Shown: positions 7,179-16,198 of the stretch, piece after piece
Numbering within the stretch: position 1 is the stretch's first letter
Layout of the letters: each line of letters begins with the position of its first letter
Source: Desulfuromonadales bacterium
GTDB lineage: Bacteria; Desulfobacterota; Desulfuromonadia; Desulfuromonadales; BM103
NCBI GenBank assembly: GCA_030145195.1
Contig: JAQYVY010000004.1
Span: forward strand, 1-64,000
DNA length: 64,000 bases
Direction: 5' to 3'
Program-made: the position numbers and the translations under genes
The notes under the pieces: generated by a model
Databases searched by the model: none
The model's input: the letters and a program-made list of their open reading frames with translations, nothing else
Told to the model about the DNA's origin: nothing

Positions 7179-9743
7179 TCAGACCTGAGACTCTCCGTCT
7201 TTGGTTTCAACCAGAGTTGGCGTGTCTTTGCTGAAAAACTCCGACATGGCTTTGAGTAACTCTGCCTGGGGCAGCTTTGCGACCGGAACATCGGGGAGTG
7301 AGCGTAAAAAGAGTCGGCCATAGCCGCGTCTGATAACCCGGCTGTCGAGAATTAACACCACGCCGCGATCAGTGCGGTGGCGAATCAGGCGGCCGAAGCC
7401 TTGTCGAAACCGGATCACGGCTTGTGGGACAGTGTACTCCATGAAGGGGTCGCCACCGGCTGTTGCAATCGCTTCGGCGCGGGCCTCGAGGACCGGTTCG
7501 GTTGGGACTCTAAACGGCAGGCGGGCAATGATGACCTGTTCCAGAGCGCGCCCTGGAACATCAACCCCTTCCCAGAAGGAATCAGTGGCGAACAGAATGC
7601 TGGTCGGGTCCTGACTGAACTGTTGCATCAGGCTGTGGCGGGTCGCTTCGCCCTGGCGCAGAACCTTGTAGCCGCGCGCGGTCAAAAGCGGCGACAGTTC
7701 ACTGTGAATGCGGCGCAACAAGCTATAGGCGGTAAAAAGTACAAAGCTTCGACCGTCAGCCAAGAGCAGAGCTTTTTCCGTCAGGTCACGCACCGCCTCA
7801 GCGTAGCCGTTACGGCCTGGCTCGGGGATGTCAGTGGGAACTGCGAGCAGCGCCTGCTGTTTGAAGTCAAAAGGTGATGCCAGCAGCAGTTCGGAGAAAC
7901 GCCCCGGCTCCATATCGTTCAGGCCGATGCGCTGGCGAAGATAATCGAAAGTGCCGCCGACGGTCAGGGTTGCGCTGGTCAAAATCACAGTCTGCATCCG
8001 TTCCATCAGGGTTTCGCGCAAAAGCGGCGCGACCACCAGCGGCGCCGTACAGAGCCGCGTGATAATCCCCTCGCCGCGACCAATTCTCCCCATGGCAATT
8101 TCAAACCAGGCGCAGGTGCCGGGGGCCAAGCCGACAAAAGAGAGCAACTGCTCGGCAATTGACTGCAGGCGTTGGCTGCTGCCAGCCAGATCGGTGCTGA
8201 GCGAGCGGGTGGCTTCGGCGGCCTCGTCAGGAAGTTTGCGTAGCATCTTTAGCAACTCACGCACACTTTCCGCATATTCGTTGGTGGCCCGGGCCAGGCT
8301 ACGCAGGAGTGCTTCGGTTTTTTCCCAGACCGGTCGAGCGGTAAACGCTGGCACCAACCGTTGGCGGATTTCTTCGCCACTACGAATCTCCTGCCCTAGC
8401 GCCTTGGCCAGCTCCGTGCCGGTTTGCTCCAGATCTGCAGTTGCGAGATTGAAGAGTTCCTGGCGCTGGCTGATCAACTCTTCAATGCGACTGTGCAGTT
8501 CGCGATAGAGAACATCGTCGTTATCGCCCAGGGATTTGCCCAACTGAACCAGCAGCCGTGGCAGCTGCCCCCGCTGAGGTTTGCGCGGATGGCGCAGGCG
8601 ATTCAGGGCCCGGGCGAAGGCGAAGCGGGTGACTTGGGTGCTGAAGTAGCGAGTGGCGACTTCTTCCAGATGATGGGCTTCATCCAGAACCAGCCGTGAA
8701 AATGGCGGGAGTACGGCCATCGCTGAATAATTGTCGGTTTGCTGACGTAACGACAGATCGGCCAGCAGCAAGGCATGATTAGCCACCAGAATATCTGCGT
8801 GGGCGGCCCGCCGCCGCGCCTGATGAAAGAAGCAGTGGTTAAAATGCAGACAATGGCTGCGGCCGCACTGGTCGGCTTCACAGCAGACCTCCTCCCACAG
8901 GGAACTGTGAGGCAGAAAGGACAGATCTTCGCGTGAGCCGTCTTCGGTTTGTGCTGCCCATTCACGCAGGGCGGTCATTTCACCTGTGTGCTCGGTATCA
9001 AAGAGACCCGGTTCAGCGTTAGCGCTTTCGAGGCGGCGTCGGCAAAGATAGTTTGAGCGACCCTTGACCAGCACCACCCGAAAGTCGAGACCGGTGGCCC
9101 GCTGCAGAAACGGCAGATCTTTACGGGTTAATTGCTCCTGGAGGTTGATGGTGTTGGTGGAAACGACCACCCGCTCCTTGTTGGCTAGCGCCCACAGAAT
9201 GGCAGGGACCAGATAAGCCAGACTTTTGCCAGTGCCGGTGCCCGCTTCGACCAGACTGATATGGTGCCGGTTTAAAGCTTCGGTGACCGCAAAGGCCATT
9301 CGCAGCTGCTCCGGGCGGTTCTCAAAGCCGGACAGGCTCTTGCTGATCTGGCCTTCCGGGCCCAGTAAAGCGGCGACCTTGGCATGGTCAATCAGAGCCT
9401 TCTGCTGCGGAACAAAGGCTTCTACCACGCGGTACAGTTTTTCGACTGGGTTGTCGACGATATAGAAACCGACGGCCAGGGCACCGAGGCTGCTGGCGAT
9501 TTCCATGTCTGGTGAGGACGGTTCAAGGTAGCCGCTGGGGTGGTTGTGAATGACGACATCGCCGGGACCGCAGAGTTGCAAGATCGCCGGAACCGCTTGT
9601 CGATTGCCGCGCGCCAGAACCTCGAGCTCGACCACGAGTTGGTCCTGGTCGGTGTGGCCGAGGCAGAAGACTTCGTTGCCGCCGCTCTCCAGAATCGCCT
9701 GGCGCAGAGCTGTCTGGACATCTTTTGAGAGATATTTATTCAT
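7179..9743 (-). CDS. DinG/XPD-like iron-sulfur helicase with N-terminal JAMM (RadC/MPN-like) domain
   Basis: 854 residues. Residues ~15-110 form a JAMM-type metalloprotease-like domain with all consensus positions: E24, the HNHPSG motif with H66 and H68, S76 and D79 (spacing HxHx7Sx2D). The rest is a superfamily 2 DinG/XPD helicase: Walker A GTGTGKS at 168-174, cysteines C234, C287/C288, C293, C298 and C304 in the 4Fe-4S region, DEAH at 354-357 and C-terminal motif VI (FRQGFGRLIR). DinG proteins unwind 5'-3' on R-loops and damaged DNA; Gram-positive members carry an exonuclease at this position instead. Whether the JAMM domain cuts a protein or a DNA structure is unknown. The ATG at 9743 lacks a clear Shine-Dalgarno. 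Confidence 0.9.
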   Translation of the reverse strand: MNKYLSKDVQTALRQAILESGGNEVFCLGHTDQDQLVVELEVLARGNRQAVPAILQLCGPGDVVIHNHPSGYLEPSSPDMEIASSLGALAVGFYIVDNPVEKLYRVVEAFVPQQKALIDHAKVAALLGPEGQISKSLSGFENRPEQLRMAFAVTEALNRHHISLVEAGTGTGKSLAYLVPAILWALANKERVVVSTNTINLQEQLTRKDLPFLQRATGLDFRVVLVKGRSNYLCRRRLESANAEPGLFDTEHTGEMTALREWAAQTEDGSREDLSFLPHSSLWEEVCCEADQCGRSHCLHFNHCFFHQARRRAAHADILVANHALLLADLSLRQQTDNYSAMAVLPPFSRLVLDEAHHLEEVATRYFSTQVTRFAFARALNRLRHPRKPQRGQLPRLLVQLGKSLGDNDDVLYRELHSRIEELISQRQELFNLATADLEQTGTELAKALGQEIRSGEEIRQRLVPAFTARPVWEKTEALLRSLARATNEYAESVRELLKMLRKLPDEAAEATRSLSTDLAGSSQRLQSIAEQLLSFVGLAPGTCAWFEIAMGRIGRGEGIITRLCTAPLVVAPLLRETLMERMQTVILTSATLTVGGTFDYLRQRIGLNDMEPGRFSELLLASPFDFKQQALLAVPTDIPEPGRNGYAEAVRDLTEKALLLADGRSFVLFTAYSLLRRIHSELSPLLTARGYKVLRQGEATRHSLMQQFSQDPTSILFATDSFWEGVDVPGRALEQVIIARLPFRVPTEPVLEARAEAIATAGGDPFMEYTVPQAVIRFRQGFGRLIRHRTDRGVVLILDSRVIRRGYGRLFLRSLPDVPVAKLPQAELLKAMSEFFSKDTPTLVETKDGESQV

Positions 9744-9913
9744 AAGGGAAAAGGCTTTCGCTCGGCATTATAACGCTTGGCGCCGAGAGAGGAAGGCCTC
9801 CAGCTGAATTTAGTAAAAGGGTACAAAGAGTGAAGCAAGACACTAACGAAAAACGCAAGTAAACGCCAGTAAATGCGCGTTAAAATCTTCTTTCAGAGTT
9901 GCGTCCTTCCCGG

Positions 9914-11335
9914 CTAGATTTCCACGAAATAATTTTCGCAGGCATGATCAATGGCGTCCTGGTGCAGTTCTGGAGTGTCGTTGAAATAGCGAGCCATGTC
10001 GATGACGTGATCAATCAGATCGCGTGGATGGCAGGCATTAAATGCGATATTGCGGCGGCGGTACCAGTGCTCTATGAGGTGATCGTAAATCTCTTGGCGA
10101 AACGGGATTGAATTTTTCTGGCAGACGCGCTGGAAAATCTGCCGGAATTCGCTTTCATTGGGGTGCTCGATTTTCATTTTGTAACGAATGCGGCGCAAAA
10201 ACGCCTCGTCAACCAGTTTTCTTGGCTCAATGTTGGTGGCAAAGATAACCAGCTGGTCGAAGGGGATCTCAAACTTCAAGCCGGTATGCATCGACATGAA
10301 GTCGATCTGTCGGTCTAGGTTGATGATCCAGCGATTGAGTAAGCTCGCAGGGTCCATCTTCTGGCGGCCAAAATCGTCGATGATGAAAAGGCCGTTGTTG
10401 GCCTTCATCTGCAACGGGGCCTCGTAAAACTTGGCAATCGTGTTGAACTCTAGATCAAGCATCCGCAGCGTCAGTTCTCCACCGGTGATGACCACGGGAC
10501 GTTGAATGCGCACCCAACGCTGATCAATCCTATCCTTGGGGGTGTCCTCATCGGGGAGATCCTCGACCGGGACATGGTTGACCGGGTCAAAGACGGAGAT
10601 GATCTGCCCCCCGACGTAGAGAGTGTGGGGGACGTAAACCGTTTCTGGAAGCACCTGGCCGATGGCTTCAGCAATGGTGGTTTTGCCATTGCCGGGGGGG
10701 CCGTAGATGAACATCGGTGCCCCGGAATTGATCGCCGGGCCCAGCCTGCGGAGCATATCTTCACTGATCACGATTTCGGAAAAGGCCGCTCGTACCACCT
10801 CGTCGTTGACCTTAATGTTGCGGATCGACTGGTTCTCGACCATTTCGCGATAATCTTCCAGCACAACCGGAGCGGGTCCAACATAGCGGCAGATTTCCAT
10901 CAATTCGCCGCCGTATTTTTTGCCCGACTCGGTAACAATGAAATTGAAAGAAGACTTGACGAACTGGGTCGCGCTACGGACCTCGACCCGCTTTTGTTGC
11001 CGTAGCAGTGCCACTGCTTCATCGAGAATAGTGGTTGGCAAACCGATCCTTTGGGACAGATCGCTCAGGCGAAACTCACCCATATGCATGACATGTTTCA
11101 AAGCCAGTTCGGCGATAAAATCAAGATCCAGCCCCGTTTCCTCAACCGTTTGCGGGGCAGAGGGCGTGCGCTTGAAAAAAGTGCCGAGCTGATCTTCGGT
11201 AATGTAGCCGAGCGCCACCAGATTCTGGCTCAGGCGGCCGCCGTGCAGGCGCTGCCTTCTGGTGGCCTCACGGATTTGTTGTTTGGTGACAGACTGCTCC
11301 TCCAGCAATATTTGGCCAAGGTTTTTGTTCGTCAT
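9914..11335 (-). CDS. AAA+ ATPase with N-terminal MshEN-like domain
   Basis: 473 residues. The first ~60 (LGQILLEEQSVTKQQIREA, then GGRLSQNLVALGYITEDQL) match the duplicated MshEN/GspE N-terminal motif, which binds c-di-GMP in some secretion ATPases. The C-terminal two-thirds is an AAA+ module with Walker A IYGPPGNGKTTIAE, Walker B GLFIIDDFGRQ and a sensor stretch VIFATNIEPRKLVDEAFLRR. It lacks the His box and Asp box of PilB/GspE motors, so it is not a pilus ATPase. Similar stand-alone proteins are known to me from Geobacter-like genomes without an assigned function. It is divergent from the sigma-54 activator gene across a 273-bp region with a 10-bp direct repeat. GGGAGAA precedes the start. 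Confidence 0.75.
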   Translation of the reverse strand: MTNKNLGQILLEEQSVTKQQIREATRRQRLHGGRLSQNLVALGYITEDQLGTFFKRTPSAPQTVEETGLDLDFIAELALKHVMHMGEFRLSDLSQRIGLPTTILDEAVALLRQQKRVEVRSATQFVKSSFNFIVTESGKKYGGELMEICRYVGPAPVVLEDYREMVENQSIRNIKVNDEVVRAAFSEIVISEDMLRRLGPAINSGAPMFIYGPPGNGKTTIAEAIGQVLPETVYVPHTLYVGGQIISVFDPVNHVPVEDLPDEDTPKDRIDQRWVRIQRPVVITGGELTLRMLDLEFNTIAKFYEAPLQMKANNGLFIIDDFGRQKMDPASLLNRWIINLDRQIDFMSMHTGLKFEIPFDQLVIFATNIEPRKLVDEAFLRRIRYKMKIEHPNESEFRQIFQRVCQKNSIPFRQEIYDHLIEHWYRRRNIAFNACHPRDLIDHVIDMARYFNDTPELHQDAIDHACENYFVEI

Positions 11336-11404
11336 GGAAGTTCTCCCGAAAAGCTGGTAACCCCTGGGTGGTTATCTGTAGAATAAGCTCCTGCGAAAAA
11401 TCAG

Positions 11405-11430
11405 TAACAGGTTATATTTATAACAGGTTA
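11405..11430. repeat. Direct repeat between divergent ATPase and activator genes
   Basis: TAACAGGTTA occurs at 11405-11414 and again at 11421-11430, 16 bp start to start; the join also forms the palindrome GTTATA-TT-TATAAC (11411-11424). A regulator site is plausible. Confidence 0.45.
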
Positions 11431-11608
11431 CAAGCGAGCCGCATCTTGAGCTTTTTCTTTAAGTAGGAAAAATGGCTTCGATGGTGTCGTGAGCTCGCTG
11501 TCAAAGGTCTTTTCCGTGTCGAGTTACTGCAGGTTATGGCTGCCACCCTTGAAATGATGCCGCACAATGGCTAGATTGAACAAGCTTTTTCCTGATGAGA
11601 TGAGGATT

Positions 11609-13084
11609 ATGACTGACCCTGAACTGATTGTTAATCAAAATATCCCCTCGCGCGCACCTGATCTGGTGGTTGTCCGGCGACAGGCCGAATGCTGGTCGGT
11701 TGTGCAGGTTTCCTCCAAACTGGCCGAGTGGCTGGGGCTGGGGGATTTGGAACTCACCGGGCGTCATCTCGGTGAGCTTTTTGCCGACGTCAGCCCTGGG
11801 CTTGATCAGCTGGCGGAGGAGGTACACAGTGATGGCCAGTCACTGAACGACATCTCTGTCCACTTTCTGGGGGAGGAAAGTCGTTTCCTCCAAGTCGACG
11901 TTGTACCAGGCGGTTTAAGCCGAGAGGCCTACCAGCGCCAAGTGCTTTTTTACTTCCGTTTGCCCTCGCTCGGTCAAGCCCGGCAACACGAACCGGTCAG
12001 CCGGTTTGGACTGATTGGTTCCAGCCCGGGAATGCAGGAAGTCTTCCGCAAGATTCGTCTTTATGCGGCAACCGATGCCTCGGTGGTCATCACTGGTGAA
12101 ACAGGCAGCGGCAAGGAGCTGGTCGCACGGGCGCTGCATGAACAAAGTCTTCGGCATGATCATGCCTTTGTTGCCGTTAACTGCTCGGCGATCTCTCCTG
12201 AGTTGCTGGAGTCAGAGCTGTTCGGCCACGAAAAAGGTGCTTTCACCGGGGCCCTGCGTAGCCATAAAGGTCGTTTCGAGCGTGCCCACAGAGGAACTAT
12301 TTTTCTCGATGAAATCGGTGACATGCCCGAGGCTGCTCAAGTTAAGTTGCTGCGTGTTCTGGAGGAGGGTTGTCTGGAGCGGGTCGGTAGCGAGCGCGGA
12401 CTTGAGGTGGATGTTCGGGTTGTCGGCGCCACCAATGTCCCCCTGGAACGGGCGGTACAGCAAGGCCGGTTTCGTGCTGATCTCTATCACCGCCTAGCGG
12501 TATTACGGATTCATCTGCCTGCTTTGCGGCAAAGGCCGGAAGATTTGCCGCTGTTGGTGGAGCATTTTTTAGCCCTGTTCCGGCGCAAGTACGACCGCCA
12601 GGTCGAGCGTCTGACCAGTGAAGCGATGGCGTTACTGCAAGCCTACCTCTGGCCGGGGAATGTGCGGGAGTTACGCAATGTGCTGGAGCGAGTCTTTATA
12701 GAAAACGGCTCCGAAGTTATTGGTGCCCGGGCGTTTCGCGAATGGGTTCGTGAGCGTCAGGACTTCTCACCGGGCGACTGGGGGCCAGAGGGCCTCGATG
12801 GCAAAACGGCTCCGCTTTCGTTGCCCTATACTCTGGGTGGCGACCGCCTGCTGCTTTCTCATCCGCAACGTTTGGCGCTGGCGGATCATGGCGCTGTTTT
12901 TTCTGCCGCCCGCAACCGCGCAACGCGCCCGGTGCCGTTGCGCGTTGACGAAATCCGCCAGGCTTATCACGCTGCAGGTGAGAATCTGTCCGGAGCTGCG
13001 CGTCTGCTGGGTGTCCACCGCGCGACCCTTTATCGTCACCTGGACCGACTCGGTCTGACCCGTTCTGATTTGTCCTCCCCTTAG
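11609..13084 (+). CDS. PAS-domain sigma-54-dependent transcriptional activator
   Basis: About 491 residues. Residues ~15-115 form a PAS-like sensor ([20 protein letters not shown]). The central AAA+ module has Walker A GETGSGKE, the sigma-54 contact loop GAFTGA, Walker [13 protein letters not shown] and the sensor arginines [12 protein letters not shown]; a Fis-type helix-turn-helix ([20 protein letters not shown]) closes the protein. Such proteins remodel RNA polymerase-sigma-54 at -24/-12 promoters. There is no receiver domain, so input should come through PAS rather than a phosphorelay. The start is uncertain: ATG 11609 follows GAGG closely, while in-frame ATGs at 11600 and 11567 have weaker context. 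The target genes are not evident; the divergent ATPase is the nearest candidate. Confidence 0.88.
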   Translation: MTDPELIVNQNIPSRAPDLVVVRRQAECWSVVQVSSKLAEWLGLGDLELTGRHLGELFADVSPGLDQLAEEVHSDGQSLNDISVHFLGEESRFLQVDVVPGGLSREAYQRQVLFYFRLPSLGQARQHEPVSRFGLIGSSPGMQEVFRKIRLYAATDASVVITGETGSGKELVARALHEQSLRHDHAFVAVNCSAISPELLESELFGHEKGAFTGALRSHKGRFERAHRGTIFLDEIGDMPEAAQVKLLRVLEEGCLERVGSERGLEVDVRVVGATNVPLERAVQQGRFRADLYHRLAVLRIHLPALRQRPEDLPLLVEHFLALFRRKYDRQVERLTSEAMALLQAYLWPGNVRELRNVLERVFIENGSEVIGARAFREWVRERQDFSPGDWGPEGLDGKTAPLSLPYTLGGDRLLLSHPQRLALADHGAVFSAARNRATRPVPLRVDEIRQAYHAAGENLSGAARLLGVHRATLYRHLDRLGLTRSDLSSP

Positions 13085-13123
13085 TGCCCCCTTTGCTCGA
13101 TTACTTGTTGAGTCTAAAAACGG

Positions 13124-13160
13124 AAGGCCACAGCACCGATTAGGTGCTGTGGCCTTTGCT
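13124..13160 (+). terminator. Intrinsic terminator after the sigma-54 activator
   Basis: A 14-bp perfect stem AAGGCCACAGCACC (13124-13137) / GGTGCTGTGGCCTT (13143-13156), loop GATTA, then T-rich sequence. Confidence 0.85.
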
Positions 13161-13283
13161 CTTGTCTCCCCAAAAGGTTCCCTTGGTCCAACCCCTCCTT
13201 GTAAGAATTGAGCTCTTGCCTTTACAAGTGATAGATGTTTTGGTTAATTGTAGGGGTCTGACCTTTCCCCAAAGGAGCTTCCT

Positions 13284-14561
13284 GTGCAAGACAATCCAAA
13301 CAGCAGAGTTGTTTACCGTTATGTAAGCCATCTCACCAAAGATACTCTGGCCTTGGTTCTTGCTGGCGGTCGAGGGACTCGGCTCTACGAATTGACTGAC
13401 TTTAGAGCCAAGCCTGCAGTTCACTTTGGTGGCAAGTACCGCATTATCGACTTCCCCCTGTCTAATTGCGTCAACTCAGGCATTCGTCAGATCGGAGTCT
13501 TGACTCAATACAAAGCGCATTCGTTGATTCGGCATTTGGTGCGTGGCTGGAGTCATTTTAAACGGGAGCTTGGCGAATACGTTGAAATCTTACCGGCCTC
13601 CAAACAAGCATCGGAGGAGTGGTATCAGGGGACAGCAGATGCGGTTTATCAGAATCTCGATATTATCCGTATGACAAAACCAAAATTCATATTGATCCTT
13701 TCGGGTGATCATATTTATAAGATGGACTATCGCTCGATGTTGCTGGCTCACGTAGAAAGCGGCGCGGAGGTGACCATATCATGCCTTGAGGTGCCGATCG
13801 AAGAGGCCGCTGGCACATTCGGTGTTATGACTGTCGATGAAAACAACCGTATTTTGCGCTTTGACGAAAAGCCCGAAAAGCCCACCCCCCTCCACGACAA
13901 GCCCGACCTCACCTTGGCCTCCATGGGCAACTATATCTTCAATACCGAAACGCTTTTAGCACTCTTGGAGGAAGATGGGAAACGCCCTGATTCTGAGCAT
14001 GATTTCGGTAAAGATATTATCCCGACTATTCTTGATGACTACAAAGTATATGCCTACCCGTTTCGAAAGGAAGAAACAGACGCCCAGGCTTACTGGCGTG
14101 ATGTTGGATCTCTGGATGCTTTTTGGGAAGCCAATATGGAGCTGATTTCGCCGAACCCGGAGCTCAATCTTTACGATCCGGACTGGCCAATCTGGACCTA
14201 TCAGAGGCAACTGCCTCCGGCAAAATTTGTTTTCAATTATGATGATCGTCGGGGAATGGCTGTAGATTCGGCGGTTTCAGGGGGCTGCATTATCTCTGGG
14301 TCATATCTAGAAAAGGCCCTCCTGTTTTCAAATGTCAGGACCCATTCCTACTCAAGCATCGAGCAATCAATCCTCTTGCCGGGGGCAATCATCAACCAAC
14401 ATTGTAAAATCAAGCATGCCATCATCGACCGTGCTTGTGAAATCCCGGAAGGAACTGTTATCGGTTTCGATGTTGAACAAGACAAGGCCAATGGTTTTAG
14501 GGTCACGGCGAAAGGCGTTGTGCTGGTGACTCGCAGCATGCTCGAACGAAAAAGTGGTTGA
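13284..14561 (+). CDS. glgC: Glucose-1-phosphate adenylyltransferase
   Basis: 425 residues, starting with GTG 6 nt after AAAGGAG. It makes ADP-glucose from ATP and glucose-1-phosphate, the committing step of glycogen synthesis. The N-terminal nucleotidyltransferase signature [20 protein letters not shown] is followed by [20 protein letters not shown] and the catalytic region [10 protein letters not shown]; the C-terminal left-handed beta-helix ([20 protein letters not shown]) completes the family architecture. Length matches bacterial GlgC. No other glg gene is adjacent; a terminator follows 93 bp downstream, so it is probably a single-gene unit. Typical members are allosterically controlled by glycolytic intermediates. 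Confidence 0.96.
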   Translation: MQDNPNSRVVYRYVSHLTKDTLALVLAGGRGTRLYELTDFRAKPAVHFGGKYRIIDFPLSNCVNSGIRQIGVLTQYKAHSLIRHLVRGWSHFKRELGEYVEILPASKQASEEWYQGTADAVYQNLDIIRMTKPKFILILSGDHIYKMDYRSMLLAHVESGAEVTISCLEVPIEEAAGTFGVMTVDENNRILRFDEKPEKPTPLHDKPDLTLASMGNYIFNTETLLALLEEDGKRPDSEHDFGKDIIPTILDDYKVYAYPFRKEETDAQAYWRDVGSLDAFWEANMELISPNPELNLYDPDWPIWTYQRQLPPAKFVFNYDDRRGMAVDSAVSGGCIISGSYLEKALLFSNVRTHSYSSIEQSILLPGAIINQHCKIKHAIIDRACEIPEGTVIGFDVEQDKANGFRVTAKGVVLVTRSMLERKSG

Positions 14562-14654
14562 GCCGGTGTGGGTCGGATCAATACCACTGGTTGTAAAGAA
14601 AAGAACAGTCCCCCCCCATTGTCAAATTCGTTGCTTATCGACACCACAAACCAA

Positions 14655-14690
14655 AAAGAGGTCAGGAGAAAATCTCGTGACCTCTTTCTT
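14655..14690 (+). terminator. Intrinsic terminator after glgC
   Basis: AAAGAGGTCA (14655-14664) / TGACCTCTTT (14678-14687) with an inner GAGA/TCTC extension and a following CTTTAAA. Confidence 0.8.
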
Positions 14691-14693
14691 TAA

Positions 14694-14707
14694 ATGGCGC
14701 GCCGCGG
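14694..14707. repeat. Imperfect copy of the tRNA-Arg 3' end (possible attachment-site remnant)
   Basis: 14694-14707 matches 15715-15728, the CCA end of the tRNA-Arg gene, at 13 of 14 positions in the same orientation. With a 2-nt gap, similarity continues into the T-arm (aagcttacaact against aagattcgaact). The two copies bracket about 1 kb containing one AT-rich gene. Confidence 0.45.
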
Positions 14708-15032
14708 TCAAGCTTACAACTGGGCAAGACTGGCCCTGGCTCTAAATGACCATGAGTCAAGCCTAACCCCGCTTCCGCTTCTTTGCGAGAGTATAGAAAG
14801 CCCTCTCTTTTCTGAGAGACACGCACATTAAAATGTCCACCCCAACGAGGGTGGAGTGGAACGATAAAAGCAGCTGTTAATTGTGCCTTATAAGAAAATA
14901 GCTAAGTCAGATATCGTGAGTGGTTCGGGATTATTGTTCAAGGAAGCAGTAAAAAATGGGTGGATTTTGACATCAATTCACAAACAAAGTAAATTACCCA
15001 GCAACAATTACCTTTAGAGTAAGGGGGTACTT
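14708..15032. other. AT-rich non-coding region before the lipoprotein gene
   Basis: No credible gene. It holds a small hairpin (TCCACCC 14836-14842 / GGGTGGA 14849-14855) and AT-rich sequence toward the lipoprotein start. No transposase fragment is visible. Confidence 0.5.
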
Positions 15033-15371
15033 ATGAACAAGTTTCTTTTTGTGTTATTGGGAGTTCTTTTCCTTGCTGCCTGTGGTTCAGACACCTCATA
15101 TCAAGACGGTCAGAAAATGGCGGACCAGATATATGGCCCCATGCCAACCCAAGAGATGATGTCTTCTATGGATCAAATAGGTGTAATGATTGAATCTGGT
15201 ATTGAAAAAGCAAAAAACAAGAAGGAATGGTATAACGGTTTCTGTGACAGGGGTGAGGAAATCTGGCTTGACCGTATAGATGAGATTAATGATTTTATGG
15301 GGCATCAGATGTTGAATCCAAACTCTATAAAGTCAATGTTTCAACAAATGAGAAATGGGTTCAGAGAATAA
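15033..15371 (+). CDS. Small lipoprotein of unknown function
   Basis: 112 residues with a lipoprotein signal: MNKFLFVLLGVLFLAAC, lipobox LAAC with Cys17. The mature part is acidic and helical (MPTQEMMSSMDQIGVMIESG, then EIWLDRIDEINDFMGHQM) without a recognisable domain. AAGGGGG precedes the ATG. The residue after the lipid-modified Cys is Gly, so it has no Asp+2 retention signal and may reach the outer membrane. The coding sequence and flanks are clearly more AT-rich than neighbouring glgC and serS, and the gene lies between the tRNA-Arg gene and a partial copy of that tRNA's 3' end, which suggests it was acquired. I do not recognise a family. Confidence 0.75.
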   Translation: MNKFLFVLLGVLFLAACGSDTSYQDGQKMADQIYGPMPTQEMMSSMDQIGVMIESGIEKAKNKKEWYNGFCDRGEEIWLDRIDEINDFMGHQMLNPNSIKSMFQQMRNGFRE

Positions 15372-15664
15372 CTTCATTATTTTGTCGTCCTAAATATCTC
15401 TATCAATAACACACCCGTTTTCGTCTCGGCAGTGCTGACAAATAAGAATTGGTGATCTTACGATCAAACCAAGGATCCGCATATTTATGGGTTTGTCGTG
15501 CATAACGAACACCCTACTGACACAGGGGGATATGAACCTGTCACTCCAAAACGATTTAAAAAATCAAGGATATCGGGGACCTCTCAGATCTCAGCCAGGG
15601 AAGCGGGGATTAATAGGCCCTCCAGCGGGATCGCATAGAGACACTCGAAAGACAACAGAGGGAC
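15372..15664. other. Intergenic region between lipoprotein gene and tRNA-Arg terminator
   Basis: I see no gene with a ribosome binding site and no integrase remnant here. The base composition shifts from AT-rich near the lipoprotein toward normal near the tRNA. Confidence 0.4.
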
Positions 15665-15707
15665 AAAAACAAAAAAGGGATTACAGCTTAATTAGCTGTA
15701 ATCCCTT
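15665..15707 (-). terminator. Terminator of the serS/tRNA unit
   Basis: AAGGGATTACAGCT (15675-15688) pairs with AGCTGTAATCCCTT (15694-15707); the minus-strand transcript then has a long U-rich tail. It stands 9 bp after the tRNA-Arg CCA. Confidence 0.85.
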
Positions 15708-15715
15708 GATTTTTA

Positions 15716-15792
15716 TGGTGCGCCGCGGAAGATTCGAACTCCCGGCCTTCTGATCCGTAGTCAGATGCTCTATCCAGCTGAGCTAGCGGCGC
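15716..15792 (-). tRNA. tRNA-Arg(ACG)
   Basis: 77 nt with encoded CCA. Acceptor GCGCCGC pairs with GCGGCGC, discriminator A, T-loop TTCGAAT, anticodon loop CTACGGA giving ACG (inosine-modified in mature tRNA; reads CGU, CGC and CGA). Confidence 0.95.
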
Positions 15793-15858
15793 AATCGAAC
15801 ACGGTTTATCGCTTAAAGCTGATCTTAAGTCAAGCCTTTTCAAGCTTAACAGAAAATC

Positions 15859-15948
<90 letters not shown>

Positions 15949-16065
15949 GCTATCTACATTTTTTTGCAGGCGCACAGTGTAGTGTTGTCGCCAACGTTTT
16001 TCAATCACAAAATTTGTAACGTTTGCTCCGCTTTGAATCTTGCTAAAAGCGAAACAATTATAAAA

Positions 16066-16153
16066 TGGCGGAGGAGGTAGGATTCGAACCCACGGACGCT
16101 TGCGCATCAACGGTTTTCAAGACCGCCGCCTTCGGCCGCTCGGCCACTCCTCC
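16066..16153 (-). tRNA. tRNA-Ser(TGA)
   Basis: 88 nt including CCA, class II with long variable arm. Acceptor GGAGGAG/CTCCTCC, discriminator G, anticodon loop CTTGAAA giving TGA (reads UCN, mainly UCA). It starts 46 bp after the serS stop. Confidence 0.95.
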
Positions 16154-16198
16154 GTTTATATTTTAGACCCGCAGTTGTAATACGAACGGCGAATCGTA

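Noticed and set aside
9914-11335. PilB/GspE-type pilus motor ATPase
   Set aside because: The N-terminal domain is shared, but the catalytic part is a AAA+ module lacking the Asp and His boxes of secretion ATPases.
14708-15032. Insertion-sequence fragment
   Set aside because: No transposase-like translation, no paired terminal inverted repeats or target duplication could be found.
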